Source: Thermodesulfobacteriota bacterium (GTDB lineage: Bacteria > Desulfobacterota_D > UBA1144 > Nemesobacterales > UBA2774). From it: DNA of 64,000 nt. How positions within the stretch are numbered: the stretch's first letter is position 1; each line of letters opens with the position of its first letter. Shown piece after piece: positions 44,982 to 53,620 of the stretch. A program made the position numbers and the translations under genes. The stretch is taken from contig BQJP01000001.1 in assembly GCA_021604765.1 (NCBI GenBank), positions 186,001 to 250,000 on the forward strand, given 5' to 3'. The notes under the pieces were generated by a model that had not been told where the DNA came from, did no database searches, and saw nothing but the letters and a program-made list of their open reading frames with translations.

Positions 44982-45824
44982 ATGGAGTTTGGAGTAAGAG
45001 AGTATGTTGCAATCGGGTTTCCTTTGCTTGTCGGTATTTTACTCGCTGTGCTGTATCCGCTTAAGTTAAAGGATTACTTTTCCCCTCAAGACATCAAGTA
45101 TCCCCAAGCGCGCTTGAAGCAAGATTATAGTATTAAAGAAGTATTATATGTCTTTACCACATACATAATCTCAACTGCAATTCTAGGCCTGATTCAAGCC
45201 TATTTGTTCTGGCATTTTGCCGTTAATCCCGAAATTAGATTTGTTTCCAGGTTTACTGATTTTATCCTCTACCCATTTATTGTGTCAGCTTTCATGGCGG
45301 TGTTTGTGATGTGGTTTGTTTTTTCTTGCCGCGTATATTCAAAAGGCTCCAAAGCGGTTAGAGATTTTTTGAGGCGTTCTTATGAAGGATGGGGCATGAT
45401 GAGAGAGGTTGGCAGATTTAAGTACTTAGTTCTTGCAGCGGGTCTCGCTTGCACAGCAGCTAATTTCTGGATTTATAATATTTATCTCATAGTCACTGAT
45501 GATGCCATAGTGGTGAGTGATCATAAGATATTAGGTAGTCACAAGTTCAACTATGATATTATCGAGTACTTTAGAATAGAGTGGCACAGAAATTCAAATA
45601 ACTCTATGAAGAGAGAGTCTTTCGTTCTGGGAGTCAAACTTGAGGACGGAGGGGTTGCACGTACTGATGAAAACATGCTATACAATAAAAACATGCTCCA
45701 TCAGATAGATCGTATTATTGATAGTTCAATAGAGGCTTCCGGGCGAAATTTTCAAGTGGTCTTTACCGAATTTCCCAGAACCAAATCTAATGAAGTCCGC
45801 GGATTATTCTCTCAAGGGCAATAG
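44982..45824 (+). CDS. hypothetical multi-pass membrane protein
   Basis: 280 residues with about four hydrophobic segments (near 9-27, 46-70, 85-112 and 148-172), then a soluble C-terminal part of about 100 residues (VSDHKILGSHKFNYDIIEYFRIEWH). That part looks like a small beta domain of the kind seen in PH-like membrane proteins, but I cannot assign it. It lies between the two esterase genes on the same strand. Confidence 0.75.
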   Translation: MEFGVREYVAIGFPLLVGILLAVLYPLKLKDYFSPQDIKYPQARLKQDYSIKEVLYVFTTYIISTAILGLIQAYLFWHFAVNPEIRFVSRFTDFILYPFIVSAFMAVFVMWFVFSCRVYSKGSKAVRDFLRRSYEGWGMMREVGRFKYLVLAAGLACTAANFWIYNIYLIVTDDAIVVSDHKILGSHKFNYDIIEYFRIEWHRNSNNSMKRESFVLGVKLEDGGVARTDENMLYNKNMLHQIDRIIDSSIEASGRNFQVVFTEFPRTKSNEVRGLFSQGQ

Positions 45825-45920
45825 ATCATTTCTTTTATTAAATGACTTCTCTCATATAGGCTATTTTCTGGGTATATTATAAAGATAGTATAAACAAGGA
45901 TGAATTAATTCATTTCTAAC

Positions 45921-46970
45921 ATGAAAAGAACAATTTTTACTAGAATAATTCCCAGTCTTTCAATGCTCGCAGTTCTTCTGATGATTTCTTCCTGTGACTT
46001 AATGGATGGGACCAAAAGAAGCTTTGAGTCTGTAGCTGTTGAAGATGTCATAGCAAATTCCAATCTTGCTCAGGCTGTTGAATACAGCTATGTCGCGGAA
46101 GGACATGAGAGGCATAAGCTCGATTTTTACAAATATAGTGGTGACACTGAAGTAAAAAGACCTACACTGATCTGGATACATGGTGGGGCCTGGGTAGCCG
46201 GTGATAAACTTAGTATAGATCCGATTGCTTATCAAATTGCCGGGCTTGGGAAGTACAACCTCATTTCTGTCAATTACAGGCTGGCTAATGATGATACAGC
46301 TCCGTGGCCCGAGATTGTTTATGACGTAAACGCTGCAATTAGATGGATAAAACTAAACTCTGACAAGCTGGGTATCGATCCTGATAAGTTGGTACTTGCT
46401 GGAGAATCGGCAGGAGCGCACCTTGCGGCAATGGCGGCTTTCTCTCATGATATAGAAGAGCTCAGCGGGGACAAGAACCCAGGAGTTTCTACTGATGTTA
46501 GGGCTGTTGTTTTGTTTTACGGTGCCTATAACATGACCAGCTTAGTTGTTCAGAAAAACAGCTCGATAAGATCAGGAATGTGTGAGCAGCCACAATATTC
46601 AAGCCCGATATTAGAATTGCTGGATTGTCCTATGACTAAAAAAGCTGGTTATAACATAGACAGTTGTGATCTAAAGAAAATAAGAACTGCTGATCCATGC
46701 GCTTATGTTGACAAATCAGACCCGCCTGCGTTCCTTGCGCACGGCCATGATGATTGCATCGTGCCCTGGGCACAGAGTAAAGCGCTCCATGATGAGCTTG
46801 AAGATGCCGGAGTGAAGAACGTGTTTGTCTCTGTGGAGGACGGCGAGCATAGAGTTAGTACTCTTGATATCGAGCCAAAAGAGGTAGTGGGCTTTATACA
46901 AGGGAGTTTGGTGGAGAAGAAAGAGAGTATTTCTGATGCAGATGTGTCACCGGTTCCTGACAAGCAGTAA
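45921..46970 (+). CDS. lipoprotein alpha/beta-hydrolase (esterase)
   Basis: 349 residues. Lipoprotein signal MKRTIFTRIIPSLSMLAVLL with lipobox ISSC. Hydrolase motifs: HGGAW, YRLANDD, WIKLNSDKLGIDPDK, GESAGAHLAA (Ser163), HGHDDCIVPW and GEHRVS. It aligns with the esterase at 43745 but has no Pro/Thr linker. Expected to hydrolyse short esters at the envelope; substrate unknown. No strong ribosome site: AAGGATG lies some way upstream. Confidence 0.9.
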   Translation: MKRTIFTRIIPSLSMLAVLLMISSCDLMDGTKRSFESVAVEDVIANSNLAQAVEYSYVAEGHERHKLDFYKYSGDTEVKRPTLIWIHGGAWVAGDKLSIDPIAYQIAGLGKYNLISVNYRLANDDTAPWPEIVYDVNAAIRWIKLNSDKLGIDPDKLVLAGESAGAHLAAMAAFSHDIEELSGDKNPGVSTDVRAVVLFYGAYNMTSLVVQKNSSIRSGMCEQPQYSSPILELLDCPMTKKAGYNIDSCDLKKIRTADPCAYVDKSDPPAFLAHGHDDCIVPWAQSKALHDELEDAGVKNVFVSVEDGEHRVSTLDIEPKEVVGFIQGSLVEKKESISDADVSPVPDKQ

Positions 46971-47123
46971 GACCAAGGTAGTATCCCGTTATTTTCTAAA
47001 CGCTATTTTTGTATATGTATGAAATTCAAAATTAATACAAAATCATTAGATGATTTTGGGAAAAATCCTGTACAATAATATTAGGCTCAGAGGGTAAGAA
47101 AAATTACAGGTAGGGATTTGATT

Positions 47124-47501
47124 ATGGATGTAAGGATTAAACATTTATCAGGGCTTGGGTTTACACCGGGTAGTTATGTGACCATTAAACGAAGCGGCGA
47201 GCAGCTTGTTCTCGACGGGGTTGAGGGAAAAGAAGCGGTCGTTGGATTTAAAGGTGTTAACGAAGCAAAGCAGGAAAAGGTAGAAGTTCAGAAAAAAATT
47301 CACATTGCTGATTTGATCAGCGTTAAGTTAAGTCCTAACGTAGAGTCTTCGAGCGACTACGGCACAGTTGTGAAAACTTTCATAATTCTAACTATTCGAA
47401 ACGATGCCGGGTTTACTTACGAGGCACACCTTGCGGGGGATGAATTCAAGCGCATCACACCTGCTTATAACGAACTTGTTGCTATACTGACAGAAGGGTA
47501 G
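47124..47501 (+). CDS. hypothetical protein
   Basis: 125 residues from ATG at 47124, preferred over an upstream TTG, with GGTAGGGA ahead. Soluble, beta-rich with a helix at the end (GDEFKRITPAYNELVAILTEG). Alternating strands (SYVTIKRSGEQLVLDGVEGKEAVVGF) could form a PH-like or Tudor-like barrel, but no family is recognised. 46 bases before the first EamA gene on the same strand. Confidence 0.7.
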   Translation: MDVRIKHLSGLGFTPGSYVTIKRSGEQLVLDGVEGKEAVVGFKGVNEAKQEKVEVQKKIHIADLISVKLSPNVESSSDYGTVVKTFIILTIRNDAGFTYEAHLAGDEFKRITPAYNELVAILTEG

Positions 47502-47547
47502 CCATTATTTATGAAGATAGTGCAACTTATGATTAGACCGGATCTTC

Positions 47548-48426
47548 ATGCTCTATAATTTCCTGATTTTAATCTACCTCGGAGCAGTGTGGGTTGGAGC
47601 GTTCTCTCTAATTAAGTATGACCTTAGAACCCTGGGTCCTATAACTGAGATGGCGTCAAGGGCCATCATTGCGTTTATGGGGCTTTTAGTTTTATCACTC
47701 ATATTAAAAAAAGATTTAAGAGCCGGAATCAAAAATTGGTTCGGTTATCTTGTCTTCGCGCTTCTCGGAGTTGTGCTGCTCTGGCTTGCCGATTCGTTTG
47801 GGCTTGAGTATATCTCAGCCGGGCTCGGGTCTGTGCTGGTTGTGGTTACTCCGCTTACTACATTTATTATTGCAGCGCTGATTCTGAGAGACGAAAAAAT
47901 TACAGTCTCAAATGTTTCAGGCTTAATCATTGGATTAATTGGTTTAGTGCTTGTTATTGGTATAGAAAATATAGTTGCCGACAGCACTATGATCTTTGGC
48001 GTTCTGATTGTAGCAGGCGGGTTTGTTCTTTTTGGAATAAACGGTGTACTTGCGCCGAGGCTAGTTAAAGATGGAGATCCTATTGTGGCCACGACTTATT
48101 ACATGGGTATCGGTGCTCTAATATTAGTCGTGCTTGCTTTTATATTCGAATCACCGACACAAATGAAATGGGGTCCTGTTAATATAGGAGTCGAACTTGT
48201 ACTCGGCATTGTTCCTACAGCAAGCGGGTTTTTAGGCTTTTACTATCTCATCAAAAAAGCCGGACCGTTTTTTGCATCGACCACTTTTTATCTAATGCCG
48301 GTTTTTGGGATGCTTGCATCAATTTTCTTTTTAGGACAGAAGACTGACATGTCTCAGATTGTCGGGATAGGAGTTGTAATTCTTGGTCTATATCTCATCA
48401 ATAGAAAGCAGTTAGAAAAATCTTAA
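47548..48426 (+). CDS. EamA/DMT-family transporter (1 of 4)
   Basis: 292 residues with ten predicted helices in two homologous halves, the usual EamA length. First half LIYLGAVWVGAFSLIKYDLRTLGPITEMASRAIIAFMGL; second half FVLFGINGVLAPRLVKDGDPIVATTYYMG. Ends INRKQLEKS. Inner membrane. The EamA family carries amino acids and other metabolites outward. First of four tandem paralogues; separated from the next by repeat R2. Confidence 0.9.
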   Translation: MLYNFLILIYLGAVWVGAFSLIKYDLRTLGPITEMASRAIIAFMGLLVLSLILKKDLRAGIKNWFGYLVFALLGVVLLWLADSFGLEYISAGLGSVLVVVTPLTTFIIAALILRDEKITVSNVSGLIIGLIGLVLVIGIENIVADSTMIFGVLIVAGGFVLFGINGVLAPRLVKDGDPIVATTYYMGIGALILVVLAFIFESPTQMKWGPVNIGVELVLGIVPTASGFLGFYYLIKKAGPFFASTTFYLMPVFGMLASIFFLGQKTDMSQIVGIGVVILGLYLINRKQLEKS

Positions 48427-48438
48427 GACTATTTCTAC

Positions 48439-48598
48439 CTTCTTTTGAACGATCAAAAGAAGCAAAAATCGCCCGACTGCACAGCCTTTAGCTAAAAATT
48501 GATTGTTCTGTCTAAATCTTATAATTCGACCTGCACCCCGTATAAGATTTTAACGACATCACAATCAATTTTCTTAACGCACATGCTGTAATGTCGGG
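48439..48598 (+). repeat. paired-hairpin repeat R2
   Basis: Hairpin A CTTCTTTTG/CAAAAGAAG at 48439. The long hairpin runs CCCGAC (48472) to GTCGGG (48598), with second stem ACAGC/GCTGT, middle stem AATTGATTG/CAATCAATT and inner stem TCTTATA/TATAAGA. It belongs to the second sequence subtype. It lies between EamA genes 1 and 2. Confidence 0.88.
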
Positions 48599-48683
48599 AA
48601 GATTAAAGGCAAAAGATTCTATGCAAACACTTTTATAGTCTTTATAGTATGGGAGCAGATATTATTCACGAGGTAGGTGGAAT

Positions 48684-49562
48684 TTGATAAAGAATGTAAT
48701 TGCACTCTGCTATGTAGCGCTCGCGTGGGGTTCGGCGTTTGTTCTGATAAAGTTCAACGAGGAGACCATGGGCCCTCTTGTTATACAGGCGGGGCGATGT
48801 ACAGTTGGATTTCTGGCACTACTAATTGTCTCAATAGTTATGAAGCGAGATTTAAAAGGGCACGCGAAGCATTGGTTTGGATTTCTCATCTTCGCGGTTC
48901 TGGGGATTTCCTATCTCTGGGTAACGGTCGGGTTTGGACAGGAATATATCTCTCCCGGGCTTGCCACTGTGATGGTGACAGTCTCGCCGCTTGTTACTTT
49001 TATAATAACAGTATTCATTCTTAGAAGTGAAAAATTCAGCATTATCGGCATTATCGGTCTTCTGCTCGGAGTCATCGGTCTTGTTCTCGTTGTGGGCATT
49101 AATAATATTCTTGGTGGAAGCTCAATACTTCTGGGTTCACTCTTGATTATATCGGGATTTACCGTATTTGCGATTAATGGAATCATAACTCCGAGGCTTC
49201 TAAGCAGCACAGACCCTATTGCGTCGAGCGCATATTACACAGGCTTTGCGACGGTAATTCTCTGGGTGATTGCCTTTATATTCGAGAGTCCGCTTGAGAC
49301 AAAAATGACTGGAACAAACATCGCAGCCGAGATAGTTATGGGAGTGTTTAGTTTTGCAAGCGGGTTTGTGGTTTATTACTGGCTCTTAAACCGCGCGGGA
49401 GCATTTTTCTCTTCAATGACATTTTACTTGATGCCGATTGTCGGCATAGTCGGAGGTTTTCTTGTGTTCAGTGAGAAAGTAACAATTCTTCAAGTCGCGG
49501 GCATTCTGGTTGTCTTCCTTGGTGTTTACCTTATTAATAGAGTAAAGTTCAAAAAGGGATAG
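48684..49562 (+). CDS. EamA/DMT-family transporter (2 of 4)
   Basis: 292 residues, ten helices. Begins with TTG at 48684 after AGGTAGG: MIKNVIALCYVALAWGSAFVLIKFNEETMGPLVIQAGRCTVGFL. Homologous to its three neighbours throughout, including FAINGIITPRL and FIFESPLETK. Ends INRVKFKKG. Two bases separate its stop from the next start, so genes 2-4 form one operon. Confidence 0.9.
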   Translation: MIKNVIALCYVALAWGSAFVLIKFNEETMGPLVIQAGRCTVGFLALLIVSIVMKRDLKGHAKHWFGFLIFAVLGISYLWVTVGFGQEYISPGLATVMVTVSPLVTFIITVFILRSEKFSIIGIIGLLLGVIGLVLVVGINNILGGSSILLGSLLIISGFTVFAINGIITPRLLSSTDPIASSAYYTGFATVILWVIAFIFESPLETKMTGTNIAAEIVMGVFSFASGFVVYYWLLNRAGAFFSSMTFYLMPIVGIVGGFLVFSEKVTILQVAGILVVFLGVYLINRVKFKKG

Positions 49563-49564
49563 CG

Positions 49565-50446
49565 ATGGTTCTTAATGTAATAATACTACTCACAGTTGCA
49601 GCGCTCTGGGCGTTCACTTTCATATTCGTAAAGGTCGAAGAGTCGGACATCACCCCGATTACTATTATGTCCGGGCGTGCGATAATTGCATTCTTTGGAA
49701 TTTTATTAGTCACACTCATAACCAAGCAGGACCTCAGCGGTCATTTAAAAGATTGGTGGAAGTTTGTCTTTTTTGCAGTTTTTGGAACAGCTGTGCTCTG
49801 GGTCTTCCTCGGACTTGGACAGGAAGAAGTCTCTGCCGGACTTGCCTCAGTTATGCCAACACTTGCGCCACTTCTCACTTTTGTCATTCTTGTTTTGATT
49901 CTTCGCGAGGAGCCTTTTAGCACTTTGGGGCTGATTGGTCTTATCATCGGTATTGTCGGGATTGTCCTAGTTGTCGGAATCCACGAGGTAATGTCGGGGG
50001 GGGGAACTGCAAAAGGTTTTCTTCTAATATTGCTCGGCTTTGCGTTCTTCGCCATAAACGGCATAATGGTCGGGAAGTGGGCAAAGAACATTCACCCACT
50101 TGTAACCTCCACATATTTTCTCTTTTTCGCTGCACTTATTCTCACGGCTCTTGCGTTCATATTCGAGAGTCCCACAAAGCTTCCATGGACGGTTGATAAC
50201 TACCTTGAGGAGCTTGCGCTTGGGATTTTCTGCACCGGGGCCGGGTACTACGGCTACTACTATCTGATTCACAGGGCAGGGGCGTATTTTTCCTCGTTTA
50301 TTTTCTATTTCATTCCGATCTTCGGGATGGTTGCAGGATATTTACTTCTAAAGGAGGACTATACGCTGCTTCAAATGGCAGGCGTGCCGATCGTTTTCTT
50401 TGGCGTATATCTCATAAATAGAGAGAAGTTTAAGAAGGGGGGATAA
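49565..50446 (+). CDS. EamA/DMT-family transporter (3 of 4)
   Basis: 293 residues, ten helices: LLTVAALWAFTFIFVKVEESDITPITIMSGRAIIAFFGI, FFAINGIMVGKWAKNIHPLVTSTYFLF. Ends INREKFKKGG. Closer to copy 4 than to copies 1 and 2 (both have KWAK and EELALGIFCTGAGYYGYY-type segments). The stop TAA overlaps the ATG of the next gene (TAATG), so the two are translationally coupled. Confidence 0.92.
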   Translation: MVLNVIILLTVAALWAFTFIFVKVEESDITPITIMSGRAIIAFFGILLVTLITKQDLSGHLKDWWKFVFFAVFGTAVLWVFLGLGQEEVSAGLASVMPTLAPLLTFVILVLILREEPFSTLGLIGLIIGIVGIVLVVGIHEVMSGGGTAKGFLLILLGFAFFAINGIMVGKWAKNIHPLVTSTYFLFFAALILTALAFIFESPTKLPWTVDNYLEELALGIFCTGAGYYGYYYLIHRAGAYFSSFIFYFIPIFGMVAGYLLLKEDYTLLQMAGVPIVFFGVYLINREKFKKGG

Positions 50447-51324
50447 TGCTTATAAACTTCCTGGTGTTATTTGGAGTCTCAACTGTTTTTACCTTCACAT
50501 TTGTGTTCCTAAAAATTGAAGAGAAGACCATTACGCCAATTACGATAATGGCGGGGCGTTGTATAATTGCATTTTTCCTCCTTTTCTCAATTGCTCTTAT
50601 AACAAAAAAAGATTTGTTCGGAAATTTAAAAGACTGGTGGAAGTTTTTGACGTTCGCAACTTTTGGCATAACCCTCTCATGGGTTGGGCTTGCCGTTGGT
50701 CAAGAGGGGACATCGGTTGGTGTGGCTGCTGTATTGGACGCGGTTATACCAATTGCTACTTTTGTAATAATGGTTTTGATTCTAAGGGAGATCCCTTTTA
50801 CTTTTACAGGGTTTTTAGGTCTCTTGATTGGTGTCATCGGAATAGTGCTTGTTGTGGGCATAAATAAGCTCGCAGCGGCAGACGCTACTGTAAAAGGTGT
50901 CTCTATACTGGTAGCCGCTTATGTTACATTTGCAGCAAACGGAGTGTTGGTTGAGAAATGGGCAAAGGGGATAGACCCGCTTGTGACTACGACCTATTTT
51001 CTCTTTTTTGCCTCAATAATGCTCGGCGCGCTCGCGTTGATATTTGAAAGTCCCGACCATTTGCCGTGGACGACTGATAACTATATTGAAGAGCTTTTGC
51101 TTGGGCTTTTCTGCACAGGGGCTGGATATTACGGCTACTATTTCTTAGTGTACAAGGCGGGGGCGTATTTTAGCAGCTTTATTTTCTTTCTGCTACCGGT
51201 GATGGGCATGTTAGCCGGAATTCTTATTCTAAAAGAAGACTTCACATACCTCAGACTACTCGGAGTTCCAATCGTGCTGGCAGGTGTTTACCTGGTAAAT
51301 AGAGAGAAGTTTAAGAAGGTATAG
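50446..51324 (+). CDS. EamA/DMT-family transporter (4 of 4)
   Basis: 292 residues, ten helices: FLVLFGVSTVFTFTFVFLKIEEKTITPITIMAGRCIIAFFLL, then VEKWAKGIDPLVTTTYFLFFASIML. Ends VNREKFKKV. Nearest relative is copy 3. Last gene of the coupled cluster. Which metabolite is exported cannot be told. Confidence 0.92.
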   Translation: MLINFLVLFGVSTVFTFTFVFLKIEEKTITPITIMAGRCIIAFFLLFSIALITKKDLFGNLKDWWKFLTFATFGITLSWVGLAVGQEGTSVGVAAVLDAVIPIATFVIMVLILREIPFTFTGFLGLLIGVIGIVLVVGINKLAAADATVKGVSILVAAYVTFAANGVLVEKWAKGIDPLVTTTYFLFFASIMLGALALIFESPDHLPWTTDNYIEELLLGLFCTGAGYYGYYFLVYKAGAYFSSFIFFLLPVMGMLAGILILKEDFTYLRLLGVPIVLAGVYLVNREKFKKV

Positions 51325-51403
51325 AATAACTCTTCTCAGTACTTTACATTACCTCTAATTTTCATATAACATATGAATAGCTATCAATTTCTGAGAGGGG
51401 AAT

Positions 51404-51793
51404 ATGTTAGACGGATTATGGACGGCAATATTTGCGTCCAATATAGATGCATTTGGGGAAGGGGGGTTGGCAGAGGGATCGGGGATCATAATATTTGATA
51501 ACGGAAGGATATTTGGAGGAGATACTCTCTACTATTATGTAGGTACATATGAGGATGTGGTCGATAATCAGTTTAAAGGCAACATTCATGTAAGCAGATA
51601 TATGGAAAATTTTAGTAAAGGATCAATTTTTGGTAATTTAGCTAGATTTGATCTTGAGTTTGTTGCGGAAATAGATGATGGCGTGATGTTAGGCACAGGA
51701 AAACTTGTGCAATATCCAAACCTTAGTTTTGTGGCTAGATTGGTAAAGAGAGCCGACCTTACAGTTGAATCAACTTCCAAACAGGAAGTTTAA
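51404..51793 (+). CDS. GrlR-family protein
   Basis: 129 residues, cytoplasmic. MLDGLWTAIFASN...GSGIIIFDNGRIFGGDTLYYYVGTYEDVVDNQFKGNIHVSRY matches the GrlR pattern: a small beta-barrel with GxGxxxxxxGxxxGGD and YYxGxY. GrlR of enteropathogens represses type III secretion genes, but relatives are widely found with no secretion system, and none is seen here. AGAGGGGA precedes the start. The 3' end contains the GAAGTTTAAGAAG motif shared with the EamA gene tails. Confidence 0.75.
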   Translation: MLDGLWTAIFASNIDAFGEGGLAEGSGIIIFDNGRIFGGDTLYYYVGTYEDVVDNQFKGNIHVSRYMENFSKGSIFGNLARFDLEFVAEIDDGVMLGTGKLVQYPNLSFVARLVKRADLTVESTSKQEV

Positions 51794-51896
51794 GAAGTTC
51801 TAGATTTAGACCTTTATACCGCTTCACAATCATAATATACTTATATAGTGGTGGGCTTATAATCCGATCTGTAAATAAATTTTATGGAGGCGAGAA

Positions 51897-52130
51897 ATGG
51901 CTGCAAAAAAAGTTGTTCAATATGAAGCTGAATGGAACACCGAGACTGACGCAGGGCATATTCGCATGAAGTATGAGGACGGGTCAAAGTTTCAGTGGGA
52001 AGGGCAGGATAAGGCGGAGTTCAAAGTGATTTTGCAGATTCTGCAGCATGATACTGATCCGTATGTAATAGACGATAAGATTTATGCTACCGGGTTGGAA
52101 GAACCTGGGAAAAGGCATGAGGTTGATTGA
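51897..52130 (+). CDS. small hypothetical protein
   Basis: 77 residues, acidic, no signal peptide. AAKKVVQYEAEWNTETDAGHIRMKYEDGSKFQWEGQDKAEFKVILQILQHDTDPYV suggests two strands and a helix. GGAGGCG precedes ATG closely. Family not recognised. Same strand as the GrlR-like gene. Confidence 0.7.
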   Translation: MAAKKVVQYEAEWNTETDAGHIRMKYEDGSKFQWEGQDKAEFKVILQILQHDTDPYVIDDKIYATGLEEPGKRHEVD

Positions 52131-52138
52131 TTTATCTT

Positions 52139-52170
52139 TCATAAACGGAGAGAAGTTTAAGAAGGGCTGA
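52139..52170 (+). pseudogene. fragment like the 3' end of an EamA gene
   Basis: Translates as FINGEKFKKG followed by TGA, matching the end LINREKFKKG of EamA copy 3. About 30 bases remain. It suggests that a fifth copy, or a duplicated tail, once lay here. Confidence 0.5.
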
Positions 52171-52228
52171 GGGGTACTTAAAGGTTATTTGCCAAACCAA
52201 TAATTTATAGATTATTCTAGTTAGCACT

Positions 52229-53008
52229 ATGGAAAAAAAGAACATATTTATAAGTCATATAGGTGAAGAAGCTTCATTGGGCATAGTCTTAAAGGATTGG
52301 ATCGAGAGTACCTTTTCAGGTAATTGTGATGTATTCCTAAGTAGTGATATCAATGACATAGCTGCAGGAGATAAGTGGTTTGACAATATAGATGAAGCTC
52401 TGAATGACTCAAATATAATGATTGTTTTATGTAGTGAAAATTCTATATCACGACCTTGGATTAATTTTGAAGCTGGATGTGGGTGGATCAAAGAACTTCC
52501 AATAATATCAATATGTTATTTAGGAGTATCGAAATCTAGTTTACCCGAACCGTTGTCTAGATTTCAAAATTTAAATTTGGAAGATGATAATTTTATTTCA
52601 GATCTATTTCTGAGTCTTAAAAAACATTTCAATCTAACTAAAATCCCAAAGATTGACAAAAAGGAAATGGAAACAGAACTTAATCGAGCTTTAGAACAAA
52701 TTAAAACAGAGGCACCATTACCAAAGTCAAAGGAAAAGCATAAAATTAATGTCCAAGAAGAAAAAATAACTGATATACCAGGAGAGGCGCGGGATGCACT
52801 CTTGTTAATGTCTAAAGGACGAAAAACTATTGATGTAACACCAAAATATCTTGCTGAGATGTTTGGTATGTCAGAGCAAAAAATGCGGTATTTTCTAGAT
52901 ATTTTGCATGAACATAAATTAGTTGAAGAATTATCGGCTTTTGGTCAAATATCTTACTGTTTAAATTCCGATGGACGCAAATATTTATTTGAAAATGGAT
53001 TGTTATAA
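52229..53008 (+). CDS. TIR-domain protein with winged-helix C-terminus
   Basis: 259 residues. N-terminal TIR domain (about 1-135): NIFISHIGEE, LKDWIESTFSGNCDVFLSSD, a SNIMIVLCSENSISRPWINFEAG segment where Glu81 is placed as the catalytic Glu of NAD-cleaving TIR enzymes. A charged linker follows (PKSKEKHKINVQEEK). The C-terminal part (about 180-259, PKYLAEMFGMSEQKMRYFLDILHEHKLVEE) is a winged-helix pattern. Bacterial TIR proteins often cut NAD+ in phage defence. The gene is more AT-rich than its neighbours and borders the prophage, which fits transfer and a defence role (inference). Confidence 0.85.
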   Translation: MEKKNIFISHIGEEASLGIVLKDWIESTFSGNCDVFLSSDINDIAAGDKWFDNIDEALNDSNIMIVLCSENSISRPWINFEAGCGWIKELPIISICYLGVSKSSLPEPLSRFQNLNLEDDNFISDLFLSLKKHFNLTKIPKIDKKEMETELNRALEQIKTEAPLPKSKEKHKINVQEEKITDIPGEARDALLLMSKGRKTIDVTPKYLAEMFGMSEQKMRYFLDILHEHKLVEELSAFGQISYCLNSDGRKYLFENGLL

Positions 53009-53078
53009 AAAATTTATTCTCTATTCTACAAAAACCCCCTTGTCAGAAGTATCCCAAGTATATAGTTTATATTTCTAC

Positions 53079-53144
53079 GGAATATACTATATAAAGTAGC
53101 TATAACACATATTGCCAAAGGATATATTCCGCACGGTATATTCC
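53079..53144. promoter_or_regulatory. cluster of GGNATATNCC-type boxes
   Basis: GGAATATAC (53079-53087), GGATATATTCC (53120-53130, itself nearly palindromic) and GGTATATTCC (53135-53144); the first and last are inverted relative to each other. Spaced copies of one palindrome-like word suggest a repressor operator. Confidence 0.4.
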
Positions 53145-53233
53145 ACCCCGATATTGCTCCATGCGGGAGAGGTGCGTTTTTTGTTTTTTTTAGCTCCGGG
53201 TTGGGTAAGTGCGTTTTTAAACATACCTTGCAG

Positions 53234-53329
53234 AGTTTTTAAAAACTTAACTACTAGTCTCTTTGTCTTTTAAAGACTAAAAACAATCTTTAAAAGACAA
53301 AGAGACGTCGATTCGGAAAACTAATCGAC
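53234..53329. repeat. three adjacent inverted repeats
   Basis: A 14-base palindrome AGTTTTTAAAAACT (53234-53247), then a perfect 20-base inverted repeat (arms 53257-53276 and 53287-53306, ten-base loop), then GTCGATT/AATCGAC (53307-53313 and 53323-53329). The second and third abut directly. Confidence 0.8.
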
Positions 53330-53371
53330 TTGTTAGACGAGTATAGAGATTAACTTCAAAAGATTTACTTC

Positions 53372-53531
53372 CTACTTTTCCTAGATGAAAAGTAGCAAAA
53401 ATCACCGACTGCACAAAAATTTAGCTAAAGCCCAATTACTTCGGCTAAATGATTTAATTCCACCGCAGCCCGTAAATCATTTTTTACGCCTGCATAATTG
53501 AACTTCTTAACGCAATTTTTGTGAATGTCGG
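53372..53531 (+). repeat. paired-hairpin repeat R3
   Basis: Hairpin A CTACTTTTC/GAAAAGTAG at 53372-53395. Long hairpin CCGAC (53405) to GTCGG (53531), second stem CACAAAAAT/ATTTTTGTG. An A-rich tail follows and runs to the next gene, 90 bases on. Confidence 0.88.
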
Positions 53532-53620
53532 AAATAACAAACAAAAACTAAACATAAAAAGCAAAAAGATAAATATAAAAGCTTTGTGAAGTGATGGGGA
53601 GACTGTAAAGGGGGTATTAC

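Larger units (their letters stand above)
53009..53620. other. hairpin-rich gene-free region bordering the prophage
   Basis: About 610 bases with no coding frame. It holds three ATATTCC-type boxes (53079-53144), a T-rich stretch after a CTCC/GGAG hairpin, a 14-base palindrome, a perfect 20-base inverted repeat, another hairpin and repeat R3. It may hold the left border or a regulatory region of the prophage. Confidence 0.6.

Noticed and set aside
51404-51793. Link of the GrlR-like protein to a type III secretion system
   Set aside because: No secretion gene is in the window, and family members occur in many genomes without one.
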